Positions 12,235 to 24,339 of a stretch of DNA of 64,000 bases are shown piece by piece (the stretch's first letter is position 1; every line of letters starts with the position of its first letter). The notes beneath the pieces were generated by a model that was not told where the DNA came from, did no database searches, and saw only the letters and a list, made by a program, of their open reading frames with translations. The stretch comes from Gamarada debralockiae (lineage: Eukaryota; Ascomycota; Leotiomycetes; Helotiales; Hyphodiscaceae), in assembly GCA_002803225.1 (NCBI GenBank), contig NXFV01001365.1:1-64000 (forward strand), written 5' to 3'. The position numbers and the translations under genes were made by a program.

Positions 12235-14705
12235 TCACCTCAGACTCCCAGCAGCCTCAAAAATTCTCTCCTGAATAATCCCCACCCAACGTTCCGCATT
12301 CCCATAATCCCGCCCATCAATCGCCTCCACCAACCCCGGGAACACCGCACCCGCATATCCCGTCCACAACCCCGGCGCAAAAATGACATGTTTGAACCAC
12401 GGTCTCCCATCCAATCCCTTACTATACAAAAACTTCCTCTCGAGGAACTTATATTTGTCATTGACGCGGCGGATGCGATAGTAAAGCCGTATCTTCGTGA
12501 ACCATTTCCACCAGGGGATATCCTCGCCTGCTTCCTGGGCTAGCTGGGCGGCCAACGCATCGTGCTCTACGGCTGCAGAGAGGAGGTCGGAGGCAGCTTT
12601 GTGCAGTTTTTGGAAGGAGAGTTTGAGGGAGGAGATGGAGCCTTGGGGTTTGATGGGGGTGGGGCGGGCGCGAGCTTCAATTTCGTCGTCTTCTGAAGTC
12701 GTTCCTGCGAGTGTGACGTCTAGCTTGCTTTCGACGTTTGAGATGTAGCCTTGAATTGCAAGTGCATAATCTGTGGAATTCAAGGGAATGACTGGTGTTT
12801 CGGCCAATTTCGCAGTGAGCAGAGCCCACATCTTTGCAACGGTAGCATGGTAGTGAAAGCCAGGGTCGCCATATGTGTTCATCCAGTAGAAAGAGTCGTA
12901 GTTGGAATGATAATGATAGACCGCACCGCCAGTATCGCCAGGTGCTTCAGGGTCCGCCCCAAATCCGAAGTCAATAGATGGGACGCCTGCGATATCTTGG
13001 AAGGCGGTGAAATCACTTCCACTTCCCATCGTGCCAATCTCGCCATTCCAGAGATCGCCTACGGTTTGACCTGGGACGGTCTGGTTTGGAGATGGGACCA
13101 TGCTGACAATGTCGTAAAGGGCCTTGTTGAGAAGTGGACTGGCACGAGCACTGAAACGAGGACCAACGGTTGCGACATCGACATTGACATAGGCAACATT
13201 GGCGGCAGTGAGCCATGGAAGATATTCTTCAACCCATTCGGTGGAACCGATCAAACCATACTCCTCACCATCCCAGCTTGCGAAGACAATGGTACGAAGT
13301 GGCTTCCAGCCTTTGGAAAGAGCGATCCCGAAACTGCGGATCACTTCATTGAGAGCTGCAGAACCGCTGTTCGGGTCACCAGCACCTCCGGCAATCCAAG
13401 CGTCGCGATGATTGCCAATGACAATAGCTTCGTCGACGAGTGTACCATTGATGACGCCGATGACGTTCCAGAGTGGCGTGGTAACGTATTCCTGCTCGTT
13501 GACTAGGTTCAATACGAGGTCGTCTGGAGATGGACCAACGTTGTACTTGACGCCTTTATATTTCAACCCAAGATTTCGCTCCCACCATTTATTAAGATCT
13601 TTTGGTGCCGGGCCGATTCCATTGAGAGCCTTGAGAAGTGGGAGAGCGTCAACATAGGAGATTGGAATCGAAGGGATGGATGGAATTGCGCTATAGACTG
13701 GCGCTCGGGGCACACCAGGCTTAGAGGGGTATCCGGGAGTTGTTCTATGGCAAGTCAGTACTGTCCAGACTATTGCTGATTGAGAACTTACGGATCTCCA
13801 GGAGCAACACTCAGGAATTGAGCACTGCCTCGTTGCACACTGCTTGGATTTCGTCCAGGTCCATCAGGATACAACACAACACCATTCTCGTCGGTAACAG
13901 CTCCATCATCACCAGGATCCGTGAAGAGAACAGCTCCAACCATTCCTAACTCCTGAGCACGCTTGATCTTGAGGCCGCGGAAGATACCTCCATACTTGAC
14001 AAGAGCAATTTTGCCTTCCAAGCTAACATTTGCCTTTACCAGGTCCTCGTAGTCCTGATATGTGCCGTAGTTAACGTAAACGTATGGAGCGGTAACATTT
14101 CCAGATGCTGAGTATCCATGGAATGTAGGGATTCTGTTCTCCAGTCCTGTCGTAGGGTCTTCTTCCAGTACATCCTCCTCTAGACTAGCTTCGAATTTGA
14201 CCTTCCACACATCTGCCTCGCCCGTATCCTTGCTCTTACTCTTCTCGTAAAGAGCCAATCGATGACCGAGTGGATAGTTGATATATGTATCATATGCCAC
14301 AATGTCGGCCTTGATTCCAAATTCCTCCCATCTCTCTTGTGTCCAAAGTACCTGGCTGTAGTTCTTTCCAGCCAAGTGGGGTCCAGCAGTATAGTATTTA
14401 CTCCATTCTTGAGCCTTCTCCGCCTTAGGCTCATTCAACAAGATCGCCTGGAGCTCTTTGTAGCTAATAGCGTTTGTTCCCTGGTCGGGCAATGGGAGGG
14501 GCTTTCGGTGATGACCTAGGCTGGGTATCAATGCTATTGGGATGAGGAAGAGGACTGTGGCTGCGATAAGGGAGGAGCATAGTACAATTGTGCAAAACCG
14601 GCGGATCGTGCTGTGTTGATAACGTTGTCGAGGAGGGGCGACATGGACTGTCGCAATCAACGGTGTTCGCTCGTTGCTCTCCATCTTTTCGTGGAGTCTG
14701 CCCAT
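12235..14705 (-). CDS. M28-family peptidase, glutamate carboxypeptidase II / NAALADase-like
   Basis: Two exons, 14705-13792 and 13744-12235, with a 47-nt intron (GTAAGT...ATAG, phase 2), encode 807 aa. A single hydrophobic helix around residues 37-65 makes this a type II membrane protein with the enzyme in a vacuolar, endosomal or extracellular lumen. A protease-associated domain (APYVYVNYGTYQDYEDL, GKIALVKYGG) precedes the M28 catalytic domain. Visible co-catalytic zinc ligands and catalytic residues: His in GNHRDAW, Asp in GAGDPNSG, Glu pair in WDGEEYGL, Asp in YVNVDVA and His in YHYHSNYDS. A transferrin-receptor-like dimerisation domain forms the C terminus. The family removes C-terminal acidic residues from peptides or folyl-polyglutamates. 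The substrate here is unknown. Confidence 0.92.
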
Positions 14706-15472
14706 GATTGGAATTAGCAGGTTGATAGAGCTAACTTTAGACGATATACAACTCGAGAAGGACAGTTTAACAAGTATAACGAGAGCTTATTGAGTTGGAC
14801 AAAGTTCCAAGTAAATTGGAAGCTCAATCTGTGTCCAAGTGAATGGTTGTATAGAAAGAGGAGGAAACTCACATCAAGTATCACGACATCAGTGCGAGGA
14901 AGTGCGAAGCAAGCTTATGACCCACTTTCAACCTTCCCGTGGTGGTTAGACAACATTAGAGAAAGTGGGATGGAGTTGAGCTCTCCCTCTCCCCTCATGA
15001 CATAAGCAAGTTGAAGCTTGAAATTTGGCCGTGGCGGGCATTACCTGCACGTGATCAAAGCGATAACGGATCCCCTTGACGACTCCTGGCCAATCATGAC
15101 TCGCCCTAACTACAGCGGGGTAAGAATTTTCGTTCCCCGATAACTAAACGATTTGTCTCGGGGCAAAGTTGCCGTCTAATCCCTGCCTTCACCTCACATT
15201 TTCTTGCATCTGATCCATGCTTTCCGCGGCCGCCTCAAGCTTATCGCGGAAAGGCGTGAACAGGTCTCTTTCTCGCCCGTTATTCATATTTTCAACCTCT
15301 TCTCGTCCAAAAACATACTTTAGACTTGCTGCTCAATCAGCATCGCCTAGAAACTCTCTCATACTAACTCTTCCACGTGATCGTGGCCTTCCATGCTCGG
15401 TCCTAAGACGAGAGAACGGTACGATAGACAGTTATTGGAGATTGAGAAGGCTCTGTTGCCGCCTTCACCAGA
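14706..15472. other. Intergenic, 767 bp, divergent promoters
   Basis: Shared upstream region of the M28 peptidase gene (-) and the MFS gene (+). An upstream frame starting at 15217 overlaps the MFS start in another frame and looks like a 5' leader ORF rather than a gene. Confidence 0.5.
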
Positions 15473-17999
15473 ATGCCGAAGAGGAAATCACGTGGGGACC
15501 CAAAACTGCCCTCCAAGCAGTTAGCTATTCTTGGTGAGTTTGAAGTCCATTTCTTGAAGTGTTTGACTCAATATTGCAGGTTGGCGGCTCGAAAATATGT
15601 TCTTGGGCGAGTTCCAACACAGTTGTTGGTGACCCCAACGATTTGGCGGGGTTCGCGAGGCTGACACCAAGATCAATTCCGAACTCCGTTTAGAATACTT
15701 CAAGTGTTGTCCGAGAAAATGGTGGAGTTATGAGTCGAGAATGAATTATTTCAGAGACAAATCTTTAGAATCTATTTTGCATCTACTCGAAAAAATTCTC
15801 CCCAAAGTCTCCTCTAGATCAGAAGTGGAGGTGCCAGCCGCCAATTTTCGCCTCTGTTTGAACAAGTTCGCCACATGTCTCACCCGGGAACTTCAACATC
15901 CTCCCTTATCGTTCAAATCACTTTACTAATAACTCAAAGCAATATGTAGATTTGCAGAACCCGTCGCCTTGACTTCGGTCTTTCCCTACTTGGTAGGCCA
16001 CTCCAACTACCCCTTTTTGACACGCTACTTACACGGAATGACAGCCGGAAATGATCGAAAGCTTTGGCATCGAGAAAAAGGACATCGCAAAATGGGCCGG
16101 CATCACATCCGGTGTCTTCTCCCTCTCACAATGCCTCACAGCAGTACTTTGGGGACGAGCTTCCGATAAATTCGGACGCAAACCCGCCATTCTGACGGGA
16201 TTGACATGCACTATGATATCGACTTTGTTATGGGGTATGTCGACCAGTCTTCCCATGGCCATCATGGCGAGAGCTCTTGCTGGCGGTTGCAACGGAAATG
16301 GTAAGGACCCTAGCATCTCAGTTCCGTGAATCGCAACTAACCGTTCTAGTCGGTATCATCCGCACCATGGTCGCTGAAATGGTTCCTGAGAAAGAACTCC
16401 AGCCAAGAGCATTTTCTGTCATGCCTCTGGTCTGGAATCTTGGTTCCATTTTTGGGCCTTCATTTGGAGGATTCTTCGCCAAACCAGCGGAGAACCTTCC
16501 AGGATTATTTGGGAACAACAAGTTCCTAATCAAGTTCCCATTCGCTCTCCCGAATATCGTTGCTAGTGCTCTCTTCTTCGTCGGAATTAGCACCGGCTTT
16601 CTCTTCCTTAAGGTACACCCCCAACTCTTGCAACTTCCATCAATCCACCACGCAGTCATACTAACAATCTCAGGAAACCCTCGAAACAAAAAAGCACAAG
16701 AAAGACTATGGTCGAGTCCTCGGGTCGCGTCTAGTTTCCTGGTTCAAGACTTGCTTTCGCCTGCACAGACCTTCCAACAACAAGCCCTTCGCTCGCCGAC
16801 ACTCCGCGTTCGACGAATCCTCCGCTTCTCTCCTACGACCCACATCCTCAGCAGGCTCCGACACATCAAAAGCCTTTTCCGACTCCTTTCCCTCCAAACC
16901 TGCTAAACCACCCCTCCCACGCCCCACTTTCGTCGAAGTCTTTACGCGCCAGAGCGTCATCAACTTGATAGCGTACACATTCCTAGCCCTCCACTCTGCA
17001 GCGTATGACCAACTTCTCCCCATCTTCATGCACCACCCACGCCAACACCCCGACTCCGCCAATACCTCACTCCCCTTTAAATTCTCAGGCGGATTTGGCC
17101 TCGGATCTGGACGCATTGGGACAATGTTTACACTCTACGGCGTCTGCGGATGCTTCATTCAATTCCTGATTTTCCCTCCCGTAGCACGGAAATTCGGGGT
17201 ATTGAACTGTTTCAAAATATGCGGCCTCACATTCCCAATAATCTGTTTCGCGACACCATACACAGCACTTATCCAACACGCCATGTGGCAACAGGTCGTG
17301 ATGTTCGGCATTATGGTCGTCAAGTGTTTCGCAGTCATTTTTGCATTCCCCTGTTCCATCATCCTACTCACCAACTCTGCCGTCTCTCTACGCATCCTAG
17401 GGACATTGAACGGATTCGCCGTCTCCATCTCAGCAATCGGTCGAGCCGTCGGTCCAGCGATGGGCGGAGCAGCCTTCACATGGGGATTGGAGAGAGGGTA
17501 TGTCATCGCTCCCTGGTGGCTGTTAGGTACAATCGCAACCATTGGCGCCGTGCCCATTTGGTACTTGGTCGAAATGGAAGGATTTTCCAAATCCGCCGAA
17601 GATTCGTCCGATTCCTCCGACACCGAAGACTTCGCTGGAGACGGCCTCCCAAACATCGCCGAGGACCGCGACGGCGAGATTCTGGAAGGCGATGAAATAC
17701 TAGAGTGGGATCCGAATGAAGAAGCTCTTGATACTATTGACGGACCGGCATTGAGTAGGGTGCAGAGTAGGAAGAGTATTGATGGGAAGAGATATAGTGT
17801 TGAGAGTGGTATTGGGATAAATGGGAAAAGGACGTCGTTTGATGGAGGCAGGAATCGGATTCCTAAGATTGAACGCAGAATGAGTTCTCCTATTGGTATT
17901 AGGGGAGGTAGTGTAGGGCCCGGTGGTGGGAGGAGATTGAGTAATGGACTAGCGGCGAGTAATTTTGGGCAAGGGACTGGAGGGACGAGCTTCGCTTGA
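15473..17999 (+). CDS. MFS transporter of the yeast YCR023C/ZRT-like vacuolar group (12 TM)
   Basis: Five exons, 15473-15533, 15940-15992, 16045-16300, 16350-16612 and 16674-17999, keep phase and give 652 aa. The start MPKRKSRGDPKLPSKQ leads into AICRFAEPVALTSVFPYL (helix 1) and the MFS loop motif WGRASDKFGRKPAILTG between helices 2 and 3. A Ser-rich cytoplasmic loop separates the two six-helix halves, and a hydrophilic tail rich in Ser, Gly and Arg ends the protein. The first intron is 406 nt, several times longer than the others, with TACTAAT just upstream of its acceptor. Substrate unknown; proteins of this type are annotated as multidrug or tetracycline-resistance-like transporters. Confidence 0.85.
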
Positions 18000-18729
18000 G
18001 TCCCAGATGTTGAACGAGCGAAATGTGGCTATTTGTTTCTTGCGCAATGGACGGGATAATACAGGGCGGAAACCTGATTCGGAGTTTGATAGCATGAGTT
18101 AGAATACCAAATTATTGAAGCACCCCTCTGAAATGATTGTTGGGGAACTAAGACAATGTGCGGAGCACGGGCTCCTCAAGTTTCTCCAAAGGAGCGTTTC
18201 AGGCTGCGAGGCATAACCTAAGATTTACCTAAATGGGTGAACCTAGGCCGACTTGAGTCGCCGCTCCTACGCATAAGAAGGACATGCATCGCCTATGTTT
18301 ACGCAAACAAATCTTGCTCTACATTCAGAACCACCTTACCTTTCAACATCTCCCCCACCTTTATGGCTATAATCCTGAACTATGAGTTAATATCATTGGC
18401 TCTGAGGGCAGTACTAGTAAGGTGGAGGCACTGGTAGCACATGATCGAATTTTATGCCTTACTGAACTCAGGGAGTACCTCAGGGACTAGTCACTTTAGA
18501 GCCAGGAATAATAAGCGAAGTACCATAACTAGTGGCACTAGCCTAAGCTTTTTAAGCAGGGAGGCCTAGTTAAGCTCTCTACGAGGAATCTAAGGCTCAA
18601 GGATAAAAAGCTATAACCTAGGTAGATTGGACCCTTATGAATTCTAGAACATATAGGCACACAGGCCTACTGACTAGCTCTTCCAGGAAAATACAACTGA
18701 CTACACGATGTGTTCCCTATTCAAGCTAT
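18000..18729. other. Non-coding, 730 bp, probable old repeat
   Basis: Downstream of the MFS gene. Many in-frame stops and no recognisable domain are seen, and the sequence leads directly into a dispersed-repeat copy at 18730. Confidence 0.4.
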
Positions 18730-18904
18730 TGTAATAGCTACAGGTCGCTAGAGGGCAGCAGGAGGGATTACAGTATGTCACAGAAGTAGCAATAGGGGAA
18801 GGGAGACAATAGTGATTGTATTCGTAGGAGCTGAAAAAGAGGTTCCGTAGTACTTGTACGCTTGTAAGTTATAAAAACTCAAAGCTTGCCTTCTCCAAGT
18901 AGAG
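18730..18904. repeat. Dispersed LTR-like repeat, copy 1
   Basis: Begins TGTAATAGCTACAGG and is clearly similar over about 170 bp to 22687-22859, sharing blocks such as GAGGTTCCGTAGTACTT and GCTTGCCTT. A shorter, more mutated copy lies near 34632-34707. Confidence 0.7.
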
Positions 18905-19067
18905 TTAATAGAAACAATAGAAATAATAGAAATGAGGATATACTCCAAGGAAAGAATCACATAGAAAAGCAACGAAGCTAAGCTTATTTTAGCGAAGCTA
19001 GACCTGTCTTGGCTTACCGCCTTACAAGCGGGTGGTGATGAATTCTTGAAACCCCCCTTTGTACGAA

Positions 19068-19599
19068 GGCCGCGGTTAAAAGTCTTGAGATTATAGTGTA
19101 TGCAGAGCCTGTAAAATTTCGCCAAGCCCTGTAAGAGCCTGTAATCTGTCACAGGAGTCACTGTAAAGTCAGCGTCGTCTCCCTCAAGCGATTGGATAAG
19201 GTCCGTTAGGAGGTGCTCGCTTGCCTAATCAAGTACGGGAAGTTTACCGGCACCCTTACTCTCAGTCGGAGTAAAAAACGTCCACTTTTTGGCAAGCGAG
19301 AACACCAAAATGCACCTACTAAAACTGTTGATTCGTCGCCCTTCCGCTTTTGAAAATTTGTAGAACTCGGAGTAATGCTTCTCGAGAAGGAATTAACTCT
19401 ATAGCTCAAAATAGTTATATCGTGAATTAATTCGATGTTGACGAGAATACGGATTTGTTGAATTTGTACGCGGTGCCCAAAATCGGCCACTTTTTTCTCC
19501 GACTGAGAGCCTTAGTCTAGAAGTACAGGGGCTTATAGGGTTCGCTAAATATTTACAAGCTCTGAATGCACTATAATCTCAAGACTTTTGACCGCGGCC
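19068..19599. mobile_element. Fold-back / long-inverted-repeat element, 532 bp
   Basis: Arms of about 48 bp (19068-19115 and 19552-19599) start GGCCGCGGT on each outer end and share AAAAGTCTTGAGATTATAGT. Weaker inverted similarity continues inward, including a second pair around 19255-19285 and 19480-19512 (CTCAGTCGGAG followed by an A-rich run). No coding capacity and no clear target duplication. It is probably a MITE or fold-back element. Confidence 0.75.
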
Positions 19600-19925
19600 C
19601 TAACCCGAAGATCCAGCGGCCCCTATTGGTAAAAAAGGATTTTGCCTCGAGACAGCGGTGCACCTTCCTCCAATTGAAAGTGCTGTATCCTTAATTCAAG
19701 TTTTCCGGTTCTAGCAGGCGGCAGGAGGGAATTCTGGTTGCTGTGCAGTACTATTGAATCGCGTCTGCCGAATCCTGCCGTGCAGGGGTCCCTGTCAGCT
19801 GCCCCCAACCATCCCGCCCCCTCTCCAAATGGACGTCAATTGCCTGACCTATCAAGGCCCTTAAGAACCTGCGCAACGCTCCTTCAGAAAGCCCTGCCCT
19901 TCAACCTATTTCGTGATTTCTGCGA
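19600..19925. other. Intergenic, 326 bp
   Basis: Promoter region of the Ser/Thr-rich membrane protein gene. GC-normal sequence with no motif I can support. Confidence 0.4.
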
Positions 19926-21054
19926 ATGTCTCTCGCAATGAAGCCACTTTTTCCAAAATGCTTTCTCGTTATTTTTCTTGTATTTCTACATGCAGCTGCA
20001 GCTGTGGAGTTTAACAATACTTCGTTTAATTCAATAACAGTTGGCGTCCCTTTCACATTTATTTGGTTTGACGCCATCGGCGCAGTTACTTTGACCTTGA
20101 AAAATGGACCTCCCACCGCGTTGACCACTGTGCTCACAATTGCCTGTCTGTATTGATCTGGGATTTGGAGATTCTATATCTTCAATAAGGGCTCTTGCTG
20201 ATGACTCTTTCTAGCTGGCCTGACTGGAACCTCATATTCCTGGACTCCACCAACCTTGGCAAGTGGCGCTTACGCCGTGCAAATTGAGGACAGCACGGGT
20301 GTCCCGAATTACTCCGTTCAATTCCAGTTGCTGGGTGGAGTAATCTCTTCCAGCAGCGCCTCTACTGTTGTCCTGGTATGAATTGGTTTGATTTCTCATC
20401 ACTGTACTTTCAAAGTATCATTCACTGATAAACCAGGCCCATCAGAGTATGACTACGCCCAGTCCATCTACATCTACAGTAGCAAGCTCTATCCAAACAA
20501 GCTCGACACTTACAACGAAAACGGCTGCCTCCCCATCTATCCCTAACCCAACTTCTTCCTCCTTGTCAGCCTCCTCGACCCAAACTCCCACTTCATCTTC
20601 AGCTACGTCTTCTACATCTGTACTATCCGTGACATCGAATACTATAACATCAAGTCCCACTACCTCGCCCCAAACTGTATCGTCGTCTGGCTCAGTCTCA
20701 ACATTTACTCCCCAAAATTCCTCTCTCACAGCCGGAGCAAAGGCCGGGATCGGTATTGGAGCTGGCATAGGAGGCATACTTCTAATTGCCCTGCTCAGCT
20801 TTTTCTTCTTCCAACAAGGCAGACGTTTTGCGTATCGCAGATCTGCTGCTACCACGACATTTGATAAAGCTGAGCTGGATACTGGACAACCTTTGTCAAA
20901 GGACGAGAAGGAAGAGCTGGAACGAAGGAGAAGAGCTGCAGAGTTGGAAGGCATTCAACTGTTGAGCCCAGCAGAACTTGAAGGCCACAGTACGGAGAGA
21001 TGGGAGTTGGAGGCCAGGAGACGACAAGAACAAGGGCGTTTTGGAATGGAGTAG
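19926..21054 (+). CDS. Ser/Thr-rich single-pass cell-surface protein with Kre9/Knh1-like ectodomain
   Basis: Exons 19926-20145, 20215-20375 and 20437-21054 splice in phase to about 332 aa (328 if the second ATG at 19938 is used, which gives a tidier signal peptide, MKPLFPKCFLVIFLVFL). After the signal comes a small beta-rich domain (NSITVGVPFTFIW, IASGLTGTSYSWTPP, SGAYAVQIED) typical of fungal Ser-Thr-rich GPI/Kre9-like proteins. A roughly 90-residue Ser/Thr/Pro mucin-like stretch follows, then a glycine-rich transmembrane helix (GIGIGAGIGGILLIALL) and a charged cytoplasmic tail. The order signal, ectodomain, mucin stalk, helix and tail is like wall-stress sensors of the Wsc/Mid2 kind. Function inferred only. 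Confidence 0.8.
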
Positions 21055-21592
21055 GGATCGTGGTTCCAAACCGTTCACTGTGTTATGGCGACCTGAGAAT
21101 AAGTGATGTTTTATGAAGCACTTCATACAAGTAGAAACCTTCTGTGGCGTGACTCGAAACCCTTTTATCCTTTGATGACGCCTAAGACTTCCTAAAGCTG
21201 GAAATTTTCTCCACTGCTAAAGAAGTGTTCGCCTACACTAGACAATACAGTTTAACGAAGTCAGCTCTGGGCCTAGGTTTTACACCGCCCTACCCAATCA
21301 GGCCAGCAGTATCACGATTAAGTATTCAGACCCTGTCCTTATTCTGTGTTCTGCTAGCCTTATTTAGAGGTAAAGGAAATAATATCTCTAAGGGTATGCG
21401 TGTGCGTCTTCTATCATATTGCAATATGATTACAAGAGTAGTCTTGTTTATTATGTATTGGAACCCTCACTACCTTGCTTCGAACAATTAATATATATAA
21501 GCAATAGACTTTCTATAGTTTCATCTGACCTATAAGGTCCTTATTTATGCCTCCTGCAAATATACACTAATATCTAACGCTGTTGCAAGCTA
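21055..21592. other. Intergenic, 538 bp
   Basis: Downstream of the surface-protein gene. AT-biased from about 21200 and no gene recognised. Confidence 0.45.
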
Positions 21593-21765
21593 CAGTAGAA
21601 CCTCTCTATAAGCATCTGTAGATAAGCATACCTGACCAATAAAGCATGCGATCCTTGGTCCCAAGCGAAATTTGATGTATTATATGCTCTTGGTATAAGC
21701 ATAACCTGACTTATAAGCATGCAATCCTTGGTCCTAAGCGTATGCTTATAAAAGATGTTCTACTG
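21593..21765. mobile_element. Tc1/mariner (Fot1/pogo-type) MITE, 173 bp
   Basis: Terminal inverted repeats CAGTAGAAC...TATAAGCAT and ATGCTTATA...GTTCTACTG are flanked by TA on each side (21591-21592 and 21766-21767), the usual target duplication. Inside, two diverged direct copies share GCATGC followed by ATCCTTGGTC. Too short to encode a transposase. Confidence 0.85.
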
Positions 21766-22384
21766 TATCTACAAAATATAGACAAGAGCTAGCTTATTCT
21801 AATAGCCGCAAAAGATTGTCTTTCGATTTTTAGTATAATATGCCTTGACGTACCTGAGCTGGTTTTAGCAGATGATAATTCCGCCAAGCAGTCTTTCTAT
21901 TCCTTAACTTGCCTTGTACTTTAATAATATTGTGTATTGGCTTTGTGAGTCTTAAACTTGTGTTGCTGTGATATGGGTCTGGATTTACAAGGACCCTAAG
22001 GGATGATTTGGGCTACAGAAGTCCCGAAGAGACTACGGAAGTGTAATAGGAGCCTAGATCTTAGAGGGATAGTCTAGGCTTACAGGGATCTTGAAGACCA
22101 CGAAGGGTTTAGAGATATTTGTACACAGTTATATAGTCAGGTCAGAGCTTGCGCCATTGCTCTGCGTACTCCCAGTCGAACCCCACCACAACCACTTTTC
22201 TCAACCGATACTGCTTCAATTGATACACAGTCATTTGTTCCTTATAGTACTTGTACTAGTGTATAATTTAATGTTTAGTTGCCATTCCCTTCGTAGCAAT
22301 AACGTCCTTAATCTTACACGTGATTCTCTATGTCAAATATCTCCAGTCTTTCAGGTATTCCTAGTCCCACAACTCTTGTAATAC
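21766..22384. other. Non-coding AT-rich repeat-like sequence
   Basis: Between the MITE and the mariner remnant. No open frame of note; it probably belongs to the same decayed mariner-type element as the next feature. Confidence 0.4.
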
Positions 22385-22610
22385 TCTCTTTATCTCTTCA
22401 ATACTTATAGTAGGGTTCTGTAGCTTAGTAATCTTGTACTTTATCCATCTCCAGATCTTCTTAATTGGTTTTAGATCAAGTGATGAGGGAGGCTAGTCAA
22501 ACCCCCTAATTCCCTTCTCAAGCCTTAGCAAGCGAGCCTTTCGTATATCTTTATGGGTTTAGGAGTCATCTATTTATTACCAGGCAAGTGATTTCTAAAA
22601 GGGGGCAAAG
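22385..22610 (-). pseudogene. Tc1/mariner-type transposase remnant (DDE_3 region)
   Basis: Minus-strand translation gives a decayed copy of the conserved block: D-stop-PPSSLDLKPIKKIWRWIKY, recognisable as the DWPP-SPDLNPIE-W region around the third catalytic acid of mariner transposases. Upstream is a degraded version of the preceding NA-HKA block. Trp-to-stop and Pro-to-Leu changes fit C-to-T decay. Confidence 0.75.
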
Positions 22611-22686
22611 AGTGTAAAGAATTATTCATTTTATTATAATTTATCATGTTAATTAAAGGTGTGTTGTGATTTTTGACGCGTGTGGA

Positions 22687-23320
22687 TGTAACAGCTACAG
22701 GTAGCTAGAGGGCAATAGGAGGGATCACAGTATATCAGAGAAGTAGCAGTAGGAGAAGAGAGGCAATAGTAGTTGAATTCGTAGTAGTTGAAAAGAGGTT
22801 CCGTAGTACTTATGTACTTGTGAATGATAAACTCAAGCTTGCCTTCCTTCAAGTAGGGTCGGCAGCCCTTATTTAATCTGTATCCCTAGCCATTAGCTCC
22901 TTGTACTAGCTATACTAGCAGCTGGTGTTGTACAAGCTTGTATCGCCGTTTTCCGATTCCTTCGGAGGTGACCAAGGTCCAACTCCTAGGTCACTTTGTA
23001 CCTTATGGCCCCTTCCGCTCTGGCCTTCCTAGTCTCTCCGGGGCTTTCTTACTGCTAAATGCTGAGCCCTGGCTCAGGAAATGCGTCTCCTACTTGTACT
23101 CCTATTACATAGTGTATGTATAGTATTAATATATTTTTGAATACAGCTAGATTGTATTAGTTCTTTACTCTTCTATGCACTCTTTTAAGCTATCCATTTC
23201 CCTTATTTTGATTCTATAGGTTAATTGATATAACTTTAACTTAAGGGGTTATATCAGATAAGTTCTATACTCTTGTTGTTGCTATAGCGACAGTTTGTTA
23301 TATATATCTCAGGTTCTAAC
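22687..23320. repeat. LTR-like dispersed repeat, copy 2 (possible solo LTR)
   Basis: Starts TGTAACAGCTACAGG and can be followed to a plausible end GGTTCTAACA (TG...CA, about 634 bp). The first 170 bp match 18730-18904. No matching 5-bp flank is visible, so the right boundary is a guess. Confidence 0.55.
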
Positions 23321-23444
23321 AACCCTACAGTTCTTCCCTCCTTAGGTACTAATACATACATGATTTTGCCTCACAATATCGTCTGATTTGGCACAGCCGC
23401 GATACAGCTCCTGGGCTTGAAGCCTATCATGTCTGATCCTTGCA

Positions 23445-24339
23445 GTGCGTTCGCCCGACAAGGGGGAAGCAGCAGCTGCTACTATGCGTAAGCGATACTC
23501 GAAAGCCAGTGTCGAGGTCTGGGGATTGGACATGTGCTCGTATGACTCGGTTCAGGTCTTCGCGAAACGCGTCGACACCCGACCCTCGCGCATCGATATT
23601 ATTATTCTTGACGCAGGCCGGGCTAGACCTGAATACCACAAATGCGAGAATACCGGTCACGAGGAGGACCTGCAGGCCAACTACCTCTCGACCATTCTGC
23701 TGGCCGTCCTCCTCCTCCCGACTCTGAAAGCCAAAGGTCCGCTGCGCCAGCCCGCGCACCTGACCATTTCCAAGGCCGCGCTGACGCTGCACGCCAAGGT
23801 TTTCCAAAAGGGCAGGATTCCCCTGCTTCCGGCGCTCGATGACCCTAACAACTTCGACCGCGGGGAGAGCTATATCACGTCTAAGCTGCTAGCAGAGATG
23901 TTCCTTTAGAATTTTTGTCGACTACGTCTCGGCCAGCGACGTAATCATCAACTTCGCCGACCAACTTGGCGCGTGACGTCCAGGGCGGCGGGATGAAGAT
24001 AGCCATCACAATCTTTGGTGCCATCGCCGGCCGAAGCCCAAGATAGTCGCTTCGTGCTACATTGACGCCGTAGTAAGCAAGGGTAAGGAATCACACAGTA
24101 CATTGTTGTTTCCTCATGAGTTGAAAGATCCATCCGTAAGTTCCCCTCCCCCCTTCTTCTAGTTCCTCCATCCAATTCTGGCCCCTTCACTGATGCCTCT
24201 CTCTCACAGATTCCCCAGTTGCCTGTACACGCCTGAGGGCAAGGTGGTGATACAACGGGTCTTGGACGAAAAGCTAGCCGAGCTTGACTTCGCCGGTATT
24301 CGCAGTATTCTCGATTCCATGAAAGCTAATGGAGTCTGA
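23445..24339 (+). pseudogene. Short-chain dehydrogenase/reductase pseudogene
   Basis: The open part (23445-23909) starts inside the fold: RSPDKGEAAAATMRKRY follows where the first beta-alpha unit and TGxxxGxG should be, and these are absent. The cofactor motif NAG reads DAG (IIILDAGRARP). The catalytic pair Y-x3-K survives in SYITSKLLA. A stop follows at about 23907. Then come pieces in shifted frames (FVDYVSASDVIINFAD, SCYIDAVVSKGKES) and the last exon LYTPEGKVV to SILDSMKANGV, ending at 24339. N-terminal truncation, frameshifts and stops make this non-functional. Confidence 0.8.

Noticed and set aside
15217..15537. Possible N-terminal extension or separate small gene before the MFS CDS
   Set aside because: It is in a different frame from MPKRKSRG and has no splice route into it; more likely a leader ORF.
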